Source: Soehngenia sp035406565 (GTDB lineage: Bacteria > Bacillota > Clostridia > Tissierellales > Tissierellaceae). From it: a stretch of DNA of 13,140 bases. The stretch covers positions 1 to 13,140 of the forward strand of contig DAONLG010000041.1 of assembly GCA_035406565.1 (NCBI GenBank), read 5' to 3'. Position numbers and translations under genes: made by a program. The notes beneath the pieces were generated by a model. The model was not told the DNA's origin. It saw only the letters and a list, made by a program, of their open reading frames with translations, and ran no database searches. Positions 1 to 6,220 of this stretch are shown in pieces; position 1 is the stretch's first letter, and each line of letters opens with the position of its first letter.

Positions 1-81
1 ATGAAAGTATTATACATTATGCTATGATTAATTGCTAGTGTTATTTTCGTATTATTAAGCTAATTGCAATTTTCTTTTTAT

Positions 82-120
82 AAAAATGCAAAAGCTCAAG
101 TTATTTACTTGAGCTTTTTA
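82..120 (-). terminator. Intrinsic terminator after serS
   Basis: An 11-bp perfect inverted repeat (91-101 with 107-117) encloses a 5-base loop and lies 24 bases past the serS stop codon. Read on the minus strand it is followed by a short T-rich stretch. A T-run also flanks the other side, so it may end transcription from both directions. The 80 bases to its left hold no gene that I can support. Confidence 0.85.
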
Positions 121-141
121 AAATATTAAATTTATTTAATT

Positions 142-1419
142 TTATTTGCCGTCGATTACTTCTTTCCCATCCATGTACTTTCTTAAAACTTCAGGAACTA
201 CGACTGTACCATCTGCTTGTTGATAATTTTCAAGTATTGCTGCGAAAGTCCTTCCTACAGCAAGCCCAGAACCATTTAATGTGTGTACATATTCGACTTT
301 CTTTTCATCTTTTCTTCTAAACCTAATATTTGCTCTTCTTGCCTGATAATCCTCAAAGTTACTGCAGCTGGAAATTTCGACATATCTGTTGTAACTTGGC
401 ATCCAAACTTCTATGTCATATGTCTTAGCTGATGAAAAACCTAAATCTCCTGAACACAACATGACAACTCTATAAGGAATCTTTAACAATTTAAGTACAT
501 CTTCAGCATTGCTTGTCAGAGTTTCTAACTCATCATATGAATTTTCAGGAAGTGCAAATTTAACCATTTCAACTTTGTCAAACTGATGATTTCTTATAAG
601 CCCTCTTGTATCTCTACCTGCAGAACCAGCTTCCAATCTAAAACAAGGAGTATATGCAGTTAAATACATAGGCAAATCCTCTTCATCAACTATTTCATTT
701 CTTAAGAGGTTTGTCAAAGGTACTTCTGCAGTGGGCACTAAAAAGAAGTCTTTACTTGGAACATAGAACATGTCTTCCTCAAATTTAGGCAATTGCCCTG
801 TTCCGATCATACAATCTCTGTTTACCATGTATGGAGTTGCCATTTCAGTATACCCATGTTTACTGGTGTGCAAATCTAACATGAAGTTTGTGATTGCTCT
901 TTCTAATCTTGCTCCGTCACCTCTGAACACACTAAACCTAGTTCCAGCAATTTTAGTGGCTCTTTCAAAGTCAAGTATTCCAAGATCTGTTCCAATGTCC
1001 CAATGTGCCTTTGGTTCAAAGTCGAAAGTTTTTACTTCACCTACTCTTCTCATTTCGATATTGTCTGCATCTGATTTCCCTACTACCACTGATTCATGTG
1101 GTGTATTTGGTATATTTAATAATAAATCCCTGATTGAGTCATCTAATTCCTTTACGATCTGGTCTAGTGACTTTGTCTTTTCAGCTATTTCCTTCATTCG
1201 CTCTAGGATTTCCGAAGTGTCTTTACCTTCTTTTCTTAATCTTGGAATTTCTTTGGAAACTCTGTTTTGCTCACTCTTTAAGTTTTCAAGTTCAACTAAA
1301 GTCTGTCTTCTTTTTTCATCTAATTCCAAAACTTTATCTATCGGGTAATCTCCACCTCTTTTTTCCAAAGCTTTTTTTACATTTTCTGCATCCATTCTAA
1401 TTCTTTTAATATCTAGCAT
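142..1419 (-). CDS. serS: Seryl-tRNA synthetase
   Basis: Cytoplasmic class II aminoacyl-tRNA synthetase that attaches serine to tRNA-Ser using ATP. The 425-residue length is usual for bacterial SerRS. Residues 1 to about 110 form the charged helical N-terminal arm that grips the long variable arm of tRNA-Ser. The catalytic core follows: the TAEVPLTN region (230-237), motif 2 around FRLEAGSAGRDTRGLIR (260-276), and motif 3 NGSGLAVGRTFAAILENYQ (382-400). The start is the ATG at 1417-1419, preceded by a GGGGTG ribosome binding site at 1425-1430. A longer in-frame reading starting at 1458 would place 13 extra codons inside the leader terminator and is not believable. The gene stands alone, with its own promoter and a serine T-box upstream and a hairpin terminator downstream, so its expression should follow the charging state of tRNA-Ser. 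Confidence 0.98.
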   Translation of the reverse strand: MLDIKRIRMDAENVKKALEKRGGDYPIDKVLELDEKRRQTLVELENLKSEQNRVSKEIPRLRKEGKDTSEILERMKEIAEKTKSLDQIVKELDDSIRDLLLNIPNTPHESVVVGKSDADNIEMRRVGEVKTFDFEPKAHWDIGTDLGILDFERATKIAGTRFSVFRGDGARLERAITNFMLDLHTSKHGYTEMATPYMVNRDCMIGTGQLPKFEEDMFYVPSKDFFLVPTAEVPLTNLLRNEIVDEEDLPMYLTAYTPCFRLEAGSAGRDTRGLIRNHQFDKVEMVKFALPENSYDELETLTSNAEDVLKLLKIPYRVVMLCSGDLGFSSAKTYDIEVWMPSYNRYVEISSCSNFEDYQARRANIRFRRKDEKKVEYVHTLNGSGLAVGRTFAAILENYQQADGTVVVPEVLRKYMDGKEVIDGK

Positions 1420-1424
1420 AATAT

Positions 1425-1629
1425 CACCCCTTATAAAAAAATAAACTCTCAATCCCAAATCTTAGGGACGAGAGTTACCCGCGTTGCCACCCTAGTTAGC
1501 TAAAAGCTCACTCGAATAGAATTAGTTCAGGGTTGGATATAAATAATTCCGCCTGTCAATTTACACCACCCATTGACTCTCTATAAGGCTTTCTTACTCA
1601 TTGTATCCCTTCATCACTATATTAAATTA
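1425..1629 (-). promoter_or_regulatory. Serine T-box leader of serS
   Basis: About 200 bases of untranslated leader with all main T-box parts. On the minus strand, Stem I starts near 1620; its lower helix pairs AGGG with CCCT (1529-1532), and the adjoining specifier loop carries TCC, a serine codon, at 1535-1537 followed by a purine. The Stem I apical elements AGAGAGTC and GGTGGTGTAAA lie around 1561-1585. The T-box signature AGGGTGGCAACGCGG is at about 1479-1493. Its TGGC (1486-1489) can pair with a GCCA tRNA end, which matches the G73 discriminator base of tRNA-Ser. Segment 1490-1494 can pair with 1463-1467 to form the antiterminator, which excludes the terminator stem. Uncharged tRNA-Ser should therefore allow readthrough into serS. 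Confidence 0.95.
1434..1476 (-). terminator. T-box regulated attenuator terminator
   Basis: The stem pairs 1470-1476 with 1444-1450 (7 bp) and, after a small internal loop, 1465-1468 with 1453-1456 (4 bp). A run of seven T on the minus strand follows (1434-1443 region). It sits just ahead of the serS ribosome binding site and shares bases 1463-1467 with the antiterminator, as expected for a transcriptional T-box switch. Confidence 0.92.
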
Positions 1630-1635
1630 AATTTA

Positions 1636-1663
1636 ATTATACCATATGAATTAGCATTGTCAA
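1636..1663 (-). promoter_or_regulatory. Consensus sigma-A promoter for serS
   Basis: TTGACA (1658-1663) and TATAAT (1636-1641) both match the vegetative consensus exactly, with a 16-bp spacer. Transcription would start near 1629, giving the T-box leader a full 5' end. The -35 box lies 8 bases before the murI stop codon on the plus-coordinate scale, so serS is a separate unit from murI. Confidence 0.88.
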
Positions 1664-1671
1664 GGGAAATG

Positions 1672-2460
1672 TTACAAATATATGCTTTTTATCTTCTTTG
1701 CTCTTTTTAGATTTAATTTTTTGAGCATTTTCTTGTATATCTCAACATCTCCAGTTGTATAAATGCTTATGTTTCCTTTACCTTCAGTATTTAACATATC
1801 ATTGTCTTTTAAGTAATGCTTAACTGCAACAGCTTCATGTATCGCAGGATTAATATAATTTAAATTAGAATCGATTTTATAAAACAAGTCCTCGACTATA
1901 GGATAATGTGTACATGCTAAGACAACATTGTAAATATCACCAGATTCCTTTATCGCCTCAATCCTATCTTTTAAGCACTCTAGTGTTTCCGAAGAATCGA
2001 ATTTACCTTGATCAATGAGTTTAGCTAACTCTCTACTTTTTATGCTAAAAATCTCAATATTTTGGGATCTTGCTTTTAGTTTTTCTTCATAAACTTTTTT
2101 ATTGATCGTAAATTCTGTTCCAAATATTGCAATTTTACCAATACCACTTTTTATTATATGCTCAATAGTGGGTTCTACTATATCTATTATTGGATAACTA
2201 AATTTCCCTTCAAATTCTTTTGATATCGCCGAAATCGTGTTGCACGCAATAGCTACTAATTTTACATTCTTCTTTTCTAGGAATTTCAACATCTTCATTG
2301 TCAGTTCATAAATCTCTTCTTCTTGCCTATTTCCATAAGGTACATTTATATTGTCCCCAACGTAAATTATGTCTTCATTTGGCAGTATTTTCTGTATCGA
2401 ATCTATTACTGTTAAACCGCCTATCCCAGAGTCTATTACCCCAATGGGTCTTTTGTCCAT
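1672..2460 (-). CDS. murI: Glutamate racemase
   Basis: Cytoplasmic, cofactor-independent racemase converting L-glutamate to D-glutamate for peptidoglycan. The protein has 262 residues, normal for the family. Visible motifs are VIDSGIGGLTV (8-18) with Asp10 and Ser11, VGDNINVPYG (34-43), the first catalytic cysteine Cys73 in ACNT (72-75), and the second catalytic cysteine Cys183 with His185 in ACTHYP (182-187). The two-cysteine Asp/Glu racemase layout is complete. The usual VGDTARVPYG segment is altered to VGDNINVPYG, which is mild divergence. The ATG start has a GGAGGA ribosome binding site, and only 12 bases separate it from the upstream EIIC-like gene, so the two are probably cotranscribed. 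No terminator is seen after the stop; the serS promoter follows at once. An aspartate racemase is less likely from the N-terminal motif. Confidence 0.93.
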   Translation of the reverse strand: MDKRPIGVIDSGIGGLTVIDSIQKILPNEDIIYVGDNINVPYGNRQEEEIYELTMKMLKFLEKKNVKLVAIACNTISAISKEFEGKFSYPIIDIVEPTIEHIIKSGIGKIAIFGTEFTINKKVYEEKLKARSQNIEIFSIKSRELAKLIDQGKFDSSETLECLKDRIEAIKESGDIYNVVLACTHYPIVEDLFYKIDSNLNYINPAIHEAVAVKHYLKDNDMLNTEGKGNISIYTTGDVEIYKKMLKKLNLKRAKKIKSIYL

Positions 2461-2472
2461 ATTTTTCCTCCT

Positions 2473-3492
2473 CTAAAGTTGCATGTCTCCCTTTTTAATC
2501 CATCCTCTTTTTCTCATCCACTCAGATACTACATAGGCTATGATGCCGGGGAGTATGAAGTGCATGAGAATTATGGAGGTGATCACATAAGTTGAGGCAC
2601 CCATAGTTTCAATCATTGCTATTTGCCCAACTAAACCGCTAGTCCCCATACCAGCTCCTATTGCACTGCTTTCAAGTTTTAAAACAGCGGTAGAAATAGG
2701 TCCTAATACTGCAGATGCTACAATTGCTGGTATCCAGATGCGTGGATTTTTTATTATATTGGGGATTTGCAGCATTGACGTACCTAATCCTTGTGCGATA
2801 AGCCCGCCCATTTTATTTTCCCTATAAGATGCTACAGCAAAGCCAATCATATTAGCAGCGCAACCTACAGTTGCTGCTCCTGCTGCTAATCCTGATAAAT
2901 TCAGTGCCATTGCAAGTGCTGCAGAACTTATTGGAAGTGTAAGTATAATTCCCATTACAACCGAAACAGTTATTCCCATTGGAATTGGATGAAGCTCCGT
3001 AAGTCTATTTATAAATTCTCCCAACCCATTCATCATAGCTGCGATATATGGGCTTACGTAATAGCCAGTGATTCCTCCTACAATTATTGATGAAAGTGGT
3101 ATGAGTATTATATCAAATTTAGTTTTTCCTCCTACTAATTTTGAAACTTCTGCACCAACTAATGCTGCGACAAATGCTCCTACAGGTTCTCCAGTTTGAA
3201 TAATTGCAGTAGCTCCATCAAAGATTACTGTGTTTGCACCAATGGCACCTGTTACAGCTGCTGCAAATACCCCAAGTGGTGGCGCTCCAATACTGTATGC
3301 AACTCCTACTCCGATTGCAGGCCCCATAAGCTTTTGAGCAATATTGCCAAATACGATAAGTTGTGGAACACCCGCATATGTTCCTATTTGTTTTATTATC
3401 AGCCCTATTAAAAGCGAAGCGAAAAGTCCTTGTGCCATTCCATTTAAAACTTTAACAAAATAATTTTGTACTGAAGAACCTCTATTTCCCAT
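2473..3492 (-). CDS. PTS EIIC_2 / PfoR-like membrane protein
   Basis: A 339-residue, very hydrophobic protein with roughly eight to ten membrane segments and many Gly/Ala-rich helices. Its overall look and the segments NGMAQGLFASLLIGLIIKQIG (17-37), LHPIPMGI (167-174), GLGTSMLQIPNIIKNP (235-250) and GMGTSGLVGQ (281-290) fit the PTS_EIIC_2 family, which includes the Clostridium perfringens PfoR (PfoS/R) protein. In that family the part resembles a sugar-PTS permease domain, but the substrate is usually unknown. There are no EIIA or EIIB domains in the protein or in this window. The start is ATG with a GGGG-type ribosome binding site 16 bases after dnaC; murI follows after 12 bases. A role in transport linked to cell-wall supply is only a guess from position. 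Family membership is recognised from memory, not from a search. Confidence 0.82.
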   Translation of the reverse strand: MGNRGSSVQNYFVKVLNGMAQGLFASLLIGLIIKQIGTYAGVPQLIVFGNIAQKLMGPAIGVGVAYSIGAPPLGVFAAAVTGAIGANTVIFDGATAIIQTGEPVGAFVAALVGAEVSKLVGGKTKFDIILIPLSSIIVGGITGYYVSPYIAAMMNGLGEFINRLTELHPIPMGITVSVVMGIILTLPISSAALAMALNLSGLAAGAATVGCAANMIGFAVASYRENKMGGLIAQGLGTSMLQIPNIIKNPRIWIPAIVASAVLGPISTAVLKLESSAIGAGMGTSGLVGQIAMIETMGASTYVITSIILMHFILPGIIAYVVSEWMRKRGWIKKGDMQL

Positions 3493-3508
3493 CTCTTTCC
3501 CCTTTCAA

Positions 3509-4489
3509 TTATTCCCACCTTAAATCTTTTCCATAAAATTTAAGTGGTAAAAATTTATCTGAAATTCTTGAAAAAACTCTATCTGTGTACACCGACGAAA
3601 GTTCGTTTGGTGTTAGGTTTGTCGATATTATAGTCTTTTTGTTTTTCAATATTCTGGTATTTACGATATTGAATATCTCAGCATTTGTGAAAGTATTTGT
3701 TATTTCTGTCCCTAAATCATCTATTATGAGAAGATCACATTCAAACAGCAGATTATACTCAAACTCGCTCATTTCACTCGTTTCAGCTCGAAACCTCCTA
3801 TTGCTCAATAGTTCCAATATTGTGAAGGCTGTTTGATATATCACTATTTTATTTTTATCTAAGAGTGCTTTAGCAATACAACTGCAAAGATATGTTTTCC
3901 CTAGTCCTGTTGTTCCATAAAACAAGAGATTAAATGCATTTGTTTTGTCAAAATCTGCTACAAAACTCTCTGCAATGCTCAATATATCAAGCATATTTTC
4001 CCTAGGAGTGAGTTTTTCATCTTCAAAAGGTTCATTGCTAAATACATTTATGTCAAAGTTCTTAAAATTTTCTTTTTCTAATATAGTTTCCAAATTAGAC
4101 ATCTTATATGCTTTGTTGATGAGGGATTGTATTAAACAATGGCATTTATTTCCGTCTTCAAGATATCCCGTATCTTTACATTTATCGCAGTCATATTTTA
4201 ATTCCAAATAATCTATTGGAATATTTGCCTCACTTAATAAATAGGCTTTTTCCATCTTCAGCTTATCAATTTCTTTCTTTGCCTCGTTGACTATTCTTTC
4301 ATTGTCATCAGGGTTTAGTAGAATTTTTTTAGCCATTTTTAACGATGTCAGCTTTATTTTGTCATCTATTTCTTTTACTTTTGGTATCATTTTGTAGATT
4401 TTGTTTTGCCTTATTGTGAGAGATCTCTTATTTTTATCTCTCTTTCTTTCAAATTCTTCTTCAATCTCTTTAAACAGGGGATTAGCCAT
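3509..4489 (-). CDS. dnaC: DnaC/DnaI-type helicase loader ATPase
   Basis: AAA+ ATPase expected to load the replicative helicase onto DNA during initiation and restart. The 326 residues divide into a charged helical N-terminus (1-95) that would contact the helicase, a zinc-binding cluster Cys101, Cys104, Cys116 and Cys118, and a C-terminal AAA+ domain. Within that domain are Walker A GTTGLGKT (192-199), Walker B LLIIDDLG (253-260), the sensor STN (289-291) and the likely arginine finger in FSRI (Arg308). This arrangement fits B. subtilis DnaI, which Clostridia genomes usually list as DnaC. Its ATG overlaps the end of the DnaD-domain gene by 8 bases and has an AAGGTGAT ribosome binding site, so translation of the two is probably coupled. 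An IS-linked IstB protein has a similar ATPase core, but no transposase is nearby and the zinc cluster favours a loader. Confidence 0.92.
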   Translation of the reverse strand: MANPLFKEIEEEFERKRDKNKRSLTIRQNKIYKMIPKVKEIDDKIKLTSLKMAKKILLNPDDNERIVNEAKKEIDKLKMEKAYLLSEANIPIDYLELKYDCDKCKDTGYLEDGNKCHCLIQSLINKAYKMSNLETILEKENFKNFDINVFSNEPFEDEKLTPRENMLDILSIAESFVADFDKTNAFNLLFYGTTGLGKTYLCSCIAKALLDKNKIVIYQTAFTILELLSNRRFRAETSEMSEFEYNLLFECDLLIIDDLGTEITNTFTNAEIFNIVNTRILKNKKTIISTNLTPNELSSVYTDRVFSRISDKFLPLKFYGKDLRWE

Positions 4490-5549
4490 TTACATCACCT
4501 TTTATACTTTTTTGATAGTTCTCTCTTTTTTTCTTAAATATCTCTTCTAGCTCTTCTTTAGTGTAATTATTGCTCCTCTGTTCAAAATTGTGAAATCTAT
4601 TTTTAGTTACTTTGTTTTTATTTGCAGAGTTCACTTTCACTTTTTCTTTTACTTCTTTTTTATCAAATTGGTCAATATCTTCTACTGTTTTAAATCCTTT
4701 TTTATGCCAATCGCTGATCACTCCGTCTATGTATTTTACAGTAGGATACATCACATTACTTGCTTTTTCGCATCCTTTTAACACAATTTCCAGTGAATAG
4801 CCGTATTCATCAAACCATTTGTTTACTAGTTTTAAATCTCCTACATTTACCCCTTTATGTGAAAGTCCCAATGCTTTCATAACCTTTTGGTATCTGTAGT
4901 ATTTTTCATCTTCGTTTTTAAAATAATCAATTACTGAATCGATGTTAGTAAGCCCTAAGTCATACCAATTTCTAATGATGCCTTCAACATACTTTATGCT
5001 TCTTTTTCCCTTTATCTCACAAGAATAATTAAAAGCTTTTTCGATGACGTCTGGATTCATATTGTATTCTTTTATCCATCTAATTATTTCCATTTTTTCT
5101 GTTGGTTGAAGACCTCTATGCATCAAGTAATCTATATTTGTAAACATATTATTTATCGATGGTATTTGATTAGCTTCAATGACTTCCTTTTCTAATGTAT
5201 TTTCTTCTTTTTCTTTCTTGTTCTTTTTAAAATTGTTTTTAATGTATAGCTGTTTTAGATTTAGAAATGTGACTTTGTAATTTACTCCTTCGCCTTCTTT
5301 TTTGATTATTCCCTTGCTCTCCCAAAAATCCCAAGCTCTCAGCACATCTTCTAACGGTATATCTAAATGCTTCGCAATAGTTTTATTATTTACCTCAATG
5401 TTTAAATCTCTATCATGAGCGTATTTATATCCCAGTAGATAAACTTTTACATATGTTCCATTTGCCATGGGCATGTAATCATTTAAAAATATGTTTTCTA
5501 TAGGAGTATCGCCTAAGTCCATATCAGTTGTTTCAAGCGTAAAATCCAT
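4482..5549 (-). CDS. DnaD-domain replication initiation protein
   Basis: Likely a DnaD/DnaB-family primosome protein that remodels origin DNA and helps recruit the helicase and loader. The 355 residues have an N-terminal region (about 15-105) that fits the DnaD winged helix, a lysine/glutamate-rich linker (108-130), then two copies of the C-terminal DnaD domain: 138-208 with YVEGIIRNW (187-195) and 219-292 with YIDGVISDW (273-281). A lysine-rich, probably disordered tail (298-350) ends it. I chose the ATG at 5547-5549 because GGGGAGA lies just ahead of it; the ATG four codons upstream (5561) has its only Shine-Dalgarno-like bases touching the start. With this choice the gene overlaps the end of the acetyltransferase gene by 17 bases and overlaps dnaC by 8, so all three are likely translated from one mRNA. 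Confidence 0.9.
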   Translation of the reverse strand: MDFTLETTDMDLGDTPIENIFLNDYMPMANGTYVKVYLLGYKYAHDRDLNIEVNNKTIAKHLDIPLEDVLRAWDFWESKGIIKKEGEGVNYKVTFLNLKQLYIKNNFKKNKKEKEENTLEKEVIEANQIPSINNMFTNIDYLMHRGLQPTEKMEIIRWIKEYNMNPDVIEKAFNYSCEIKGKRSIKYVEGIIRNWYDLGLTNIDSVIDYFKNEDEKYYRYQKVMKALGLSHKGVNVGDLKLVNKWFDEYGYSLEIVLKGCEKASNVMYPTVKYIDGVISDWHKKGFKTVEDIDQFDKKEVKEKVKVNSANKNKVTKNRFHNFEQRSNNYTKEELEEIFKKKRENYQKSIKGDVNG

Positions 5550-6153
5550 CTTTCTCCCCATCCTTAAATAGACTAAAAAACTTGCGTCTAGTCAATTTCA
5601 TCCTGTATATCCGTTGATATATTATACCATCTTCTATCACAAACGCATCTCTCTTTTCCACGAAATATGGATTTCTTATATCTAAATTCTGATCAGGAAA
5701 AATATCTAGATAATATGCTATATTTTGAAATCCTACCTTTTGATATAGATGATATGCCCTATCATTAAATTCTGCAACTTCTAAATAGAGCGTCAGCATT
5801 TTCATCTTTCCAAAATAATATGGCAAGAAAGTCATAAATGTCTCAGTGCCATATCCCATGTCTAAAAAATTAGGATCAAATACTATCCCAAGATAAGCGT
5901 TTCTAAATAAGTATTTTTTATCCTTTATTCCGAAATATCCTATTAAAATTCCATCTTCATTTCTCACACTATAATAGTGATTTCTGAAAGGCTTTGTCTT
6001 TATATTGTACCATTTTTTTATGTCTGAATCAGTCCTAAATGGGAAATTGTAATCATCTAACAGCACATTTTCATGTTTTCCCCAATTGATCATATCATAT
6101 ACATCTTCTAGCTTTAAATCTTCAATGGTTATTCTTTTGCCCTTAAGCTTCAT
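5533..6153 (-). CDS. GNAT family N-acetyltransferase
   Basis: Putative acetyl-CoA-dependent N-acetyltransferase, substrate unknown. The 206-residue protein opens with the pattern common in RimJ/RimL-like members (MKLKGKRITIEDLKLEDVYD), has a central strand segment IGYFGI (71-76), the acetyl-CoA loop DMGYGTE (98-104), and the late GNAT signature NDRAYHLYQKVGF (130-142). After the core comes a further stretch of about 55 residues ending in a basic patch (RMKLTRRKFF) and KDGEKDGFYA. The start is the ATG at 6151-6153 with GGAGGT (6158-6163) five bases ahead; a TTG at 6165 would use up part of that site. A terminator hairpin ends directly against the ribosome binding site. Its 3' end overlaps the DnaD-domain gene, which ties it to the replication genes, but protein or small-molecule targets cannot be told from sequence. 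Confidence 0.88.
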   Translation of the reverse strand: MKLKGKRITIEDLKLEDVYDMINWGKHENVLLDDYNFPFRTDSDIKKWYNIKTKPFRNHYYSVRNEDGILIGYFGIKDKKYLFRNAYLGIVFDPNFLDMGYGTETFMTFLPYYFGKMKMLTLYLEVAEFNDRAYHLYQKVGFQNIAYYLDIFPDQNLDIRNPYFVEKRDAFVIEDGIIYQRIYRMKLTRRKFFSLFKDGEKDGFYA

Positions 6154-6157
6154 ATTA

Positions 6158-6163
6158 ACCTCC
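6158..6163 (-). promoter_or_regulatory. Ribosome binding site of the GNAT gene
   Basis: GGAGGT on the minus strand, four to five bases before the ATG at 6151-6153. It decides that start over the in-frame TTG at 6163-6165, which overlaps it. It also directly follows the T-run of the upstream terminator. Confidence 0.85.
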
Positions 6164-6195
6164 AAAAAAGCTCCGAAGTTGCCCTCGAAGCCTTT
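6164..6195 (-). terminator. Intrinsic terminator between dnaB and GNAT gene
   Basis: On the minus strand GCTTCGA (6185-6191) pairs with TCGGAGC (6170-6176) across an 8-base loop, 7 bp with one G-T pair, and can be extended by AAAG against the T-run. Six T follow (6164-6169) and run straight into the GGAGGT ribosome binding site of the next gene. It probably ends most transcripts from the yybS-gdpP-rplI-dnaB unit and lets a fraction pass into the downstream replication genes. There is no room for a promoter between it and the next start. Confidence 0.78.
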
Positions 6196-6220
6196 AATAA
6201 GTCACAAAATTTTTATGCTT

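Noticed and set aside
1..80. Possible gene start or end at the left edge
   Set aside because: The plus-strand ATG at position 1 reaches a stop after eight codons, and no other frame shows a recognisable product.
770..1400. Plus-strand reading frames opposite serS
   Set aside because: They lie wholly antisense to a strongly conserved gene, have Ser/Leu/Phe-rich low-complexity products and lack ribosome binding sites. The same holds for plus-strand frames opposite murI, the EIIC-like gene, dnaC, the DnaD-domain gene, dnaB, rplI, gdpP and yybS.
1420..1458. Thirteen-codon N-terminal extension of SerRS
   Set aside because: It would translate the 3' arm and T-run of the T-box terminator; the family N-terminus and the GGGGTG site fit the ATG at 1419.
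3509..4489. IstB-type transposition helper
   Set aside because: No transposase, inverted repeats or target duplication nearby; the cysteine cluster and linkage to the DnaD-domain gene and dnaB fit a helicase loader.
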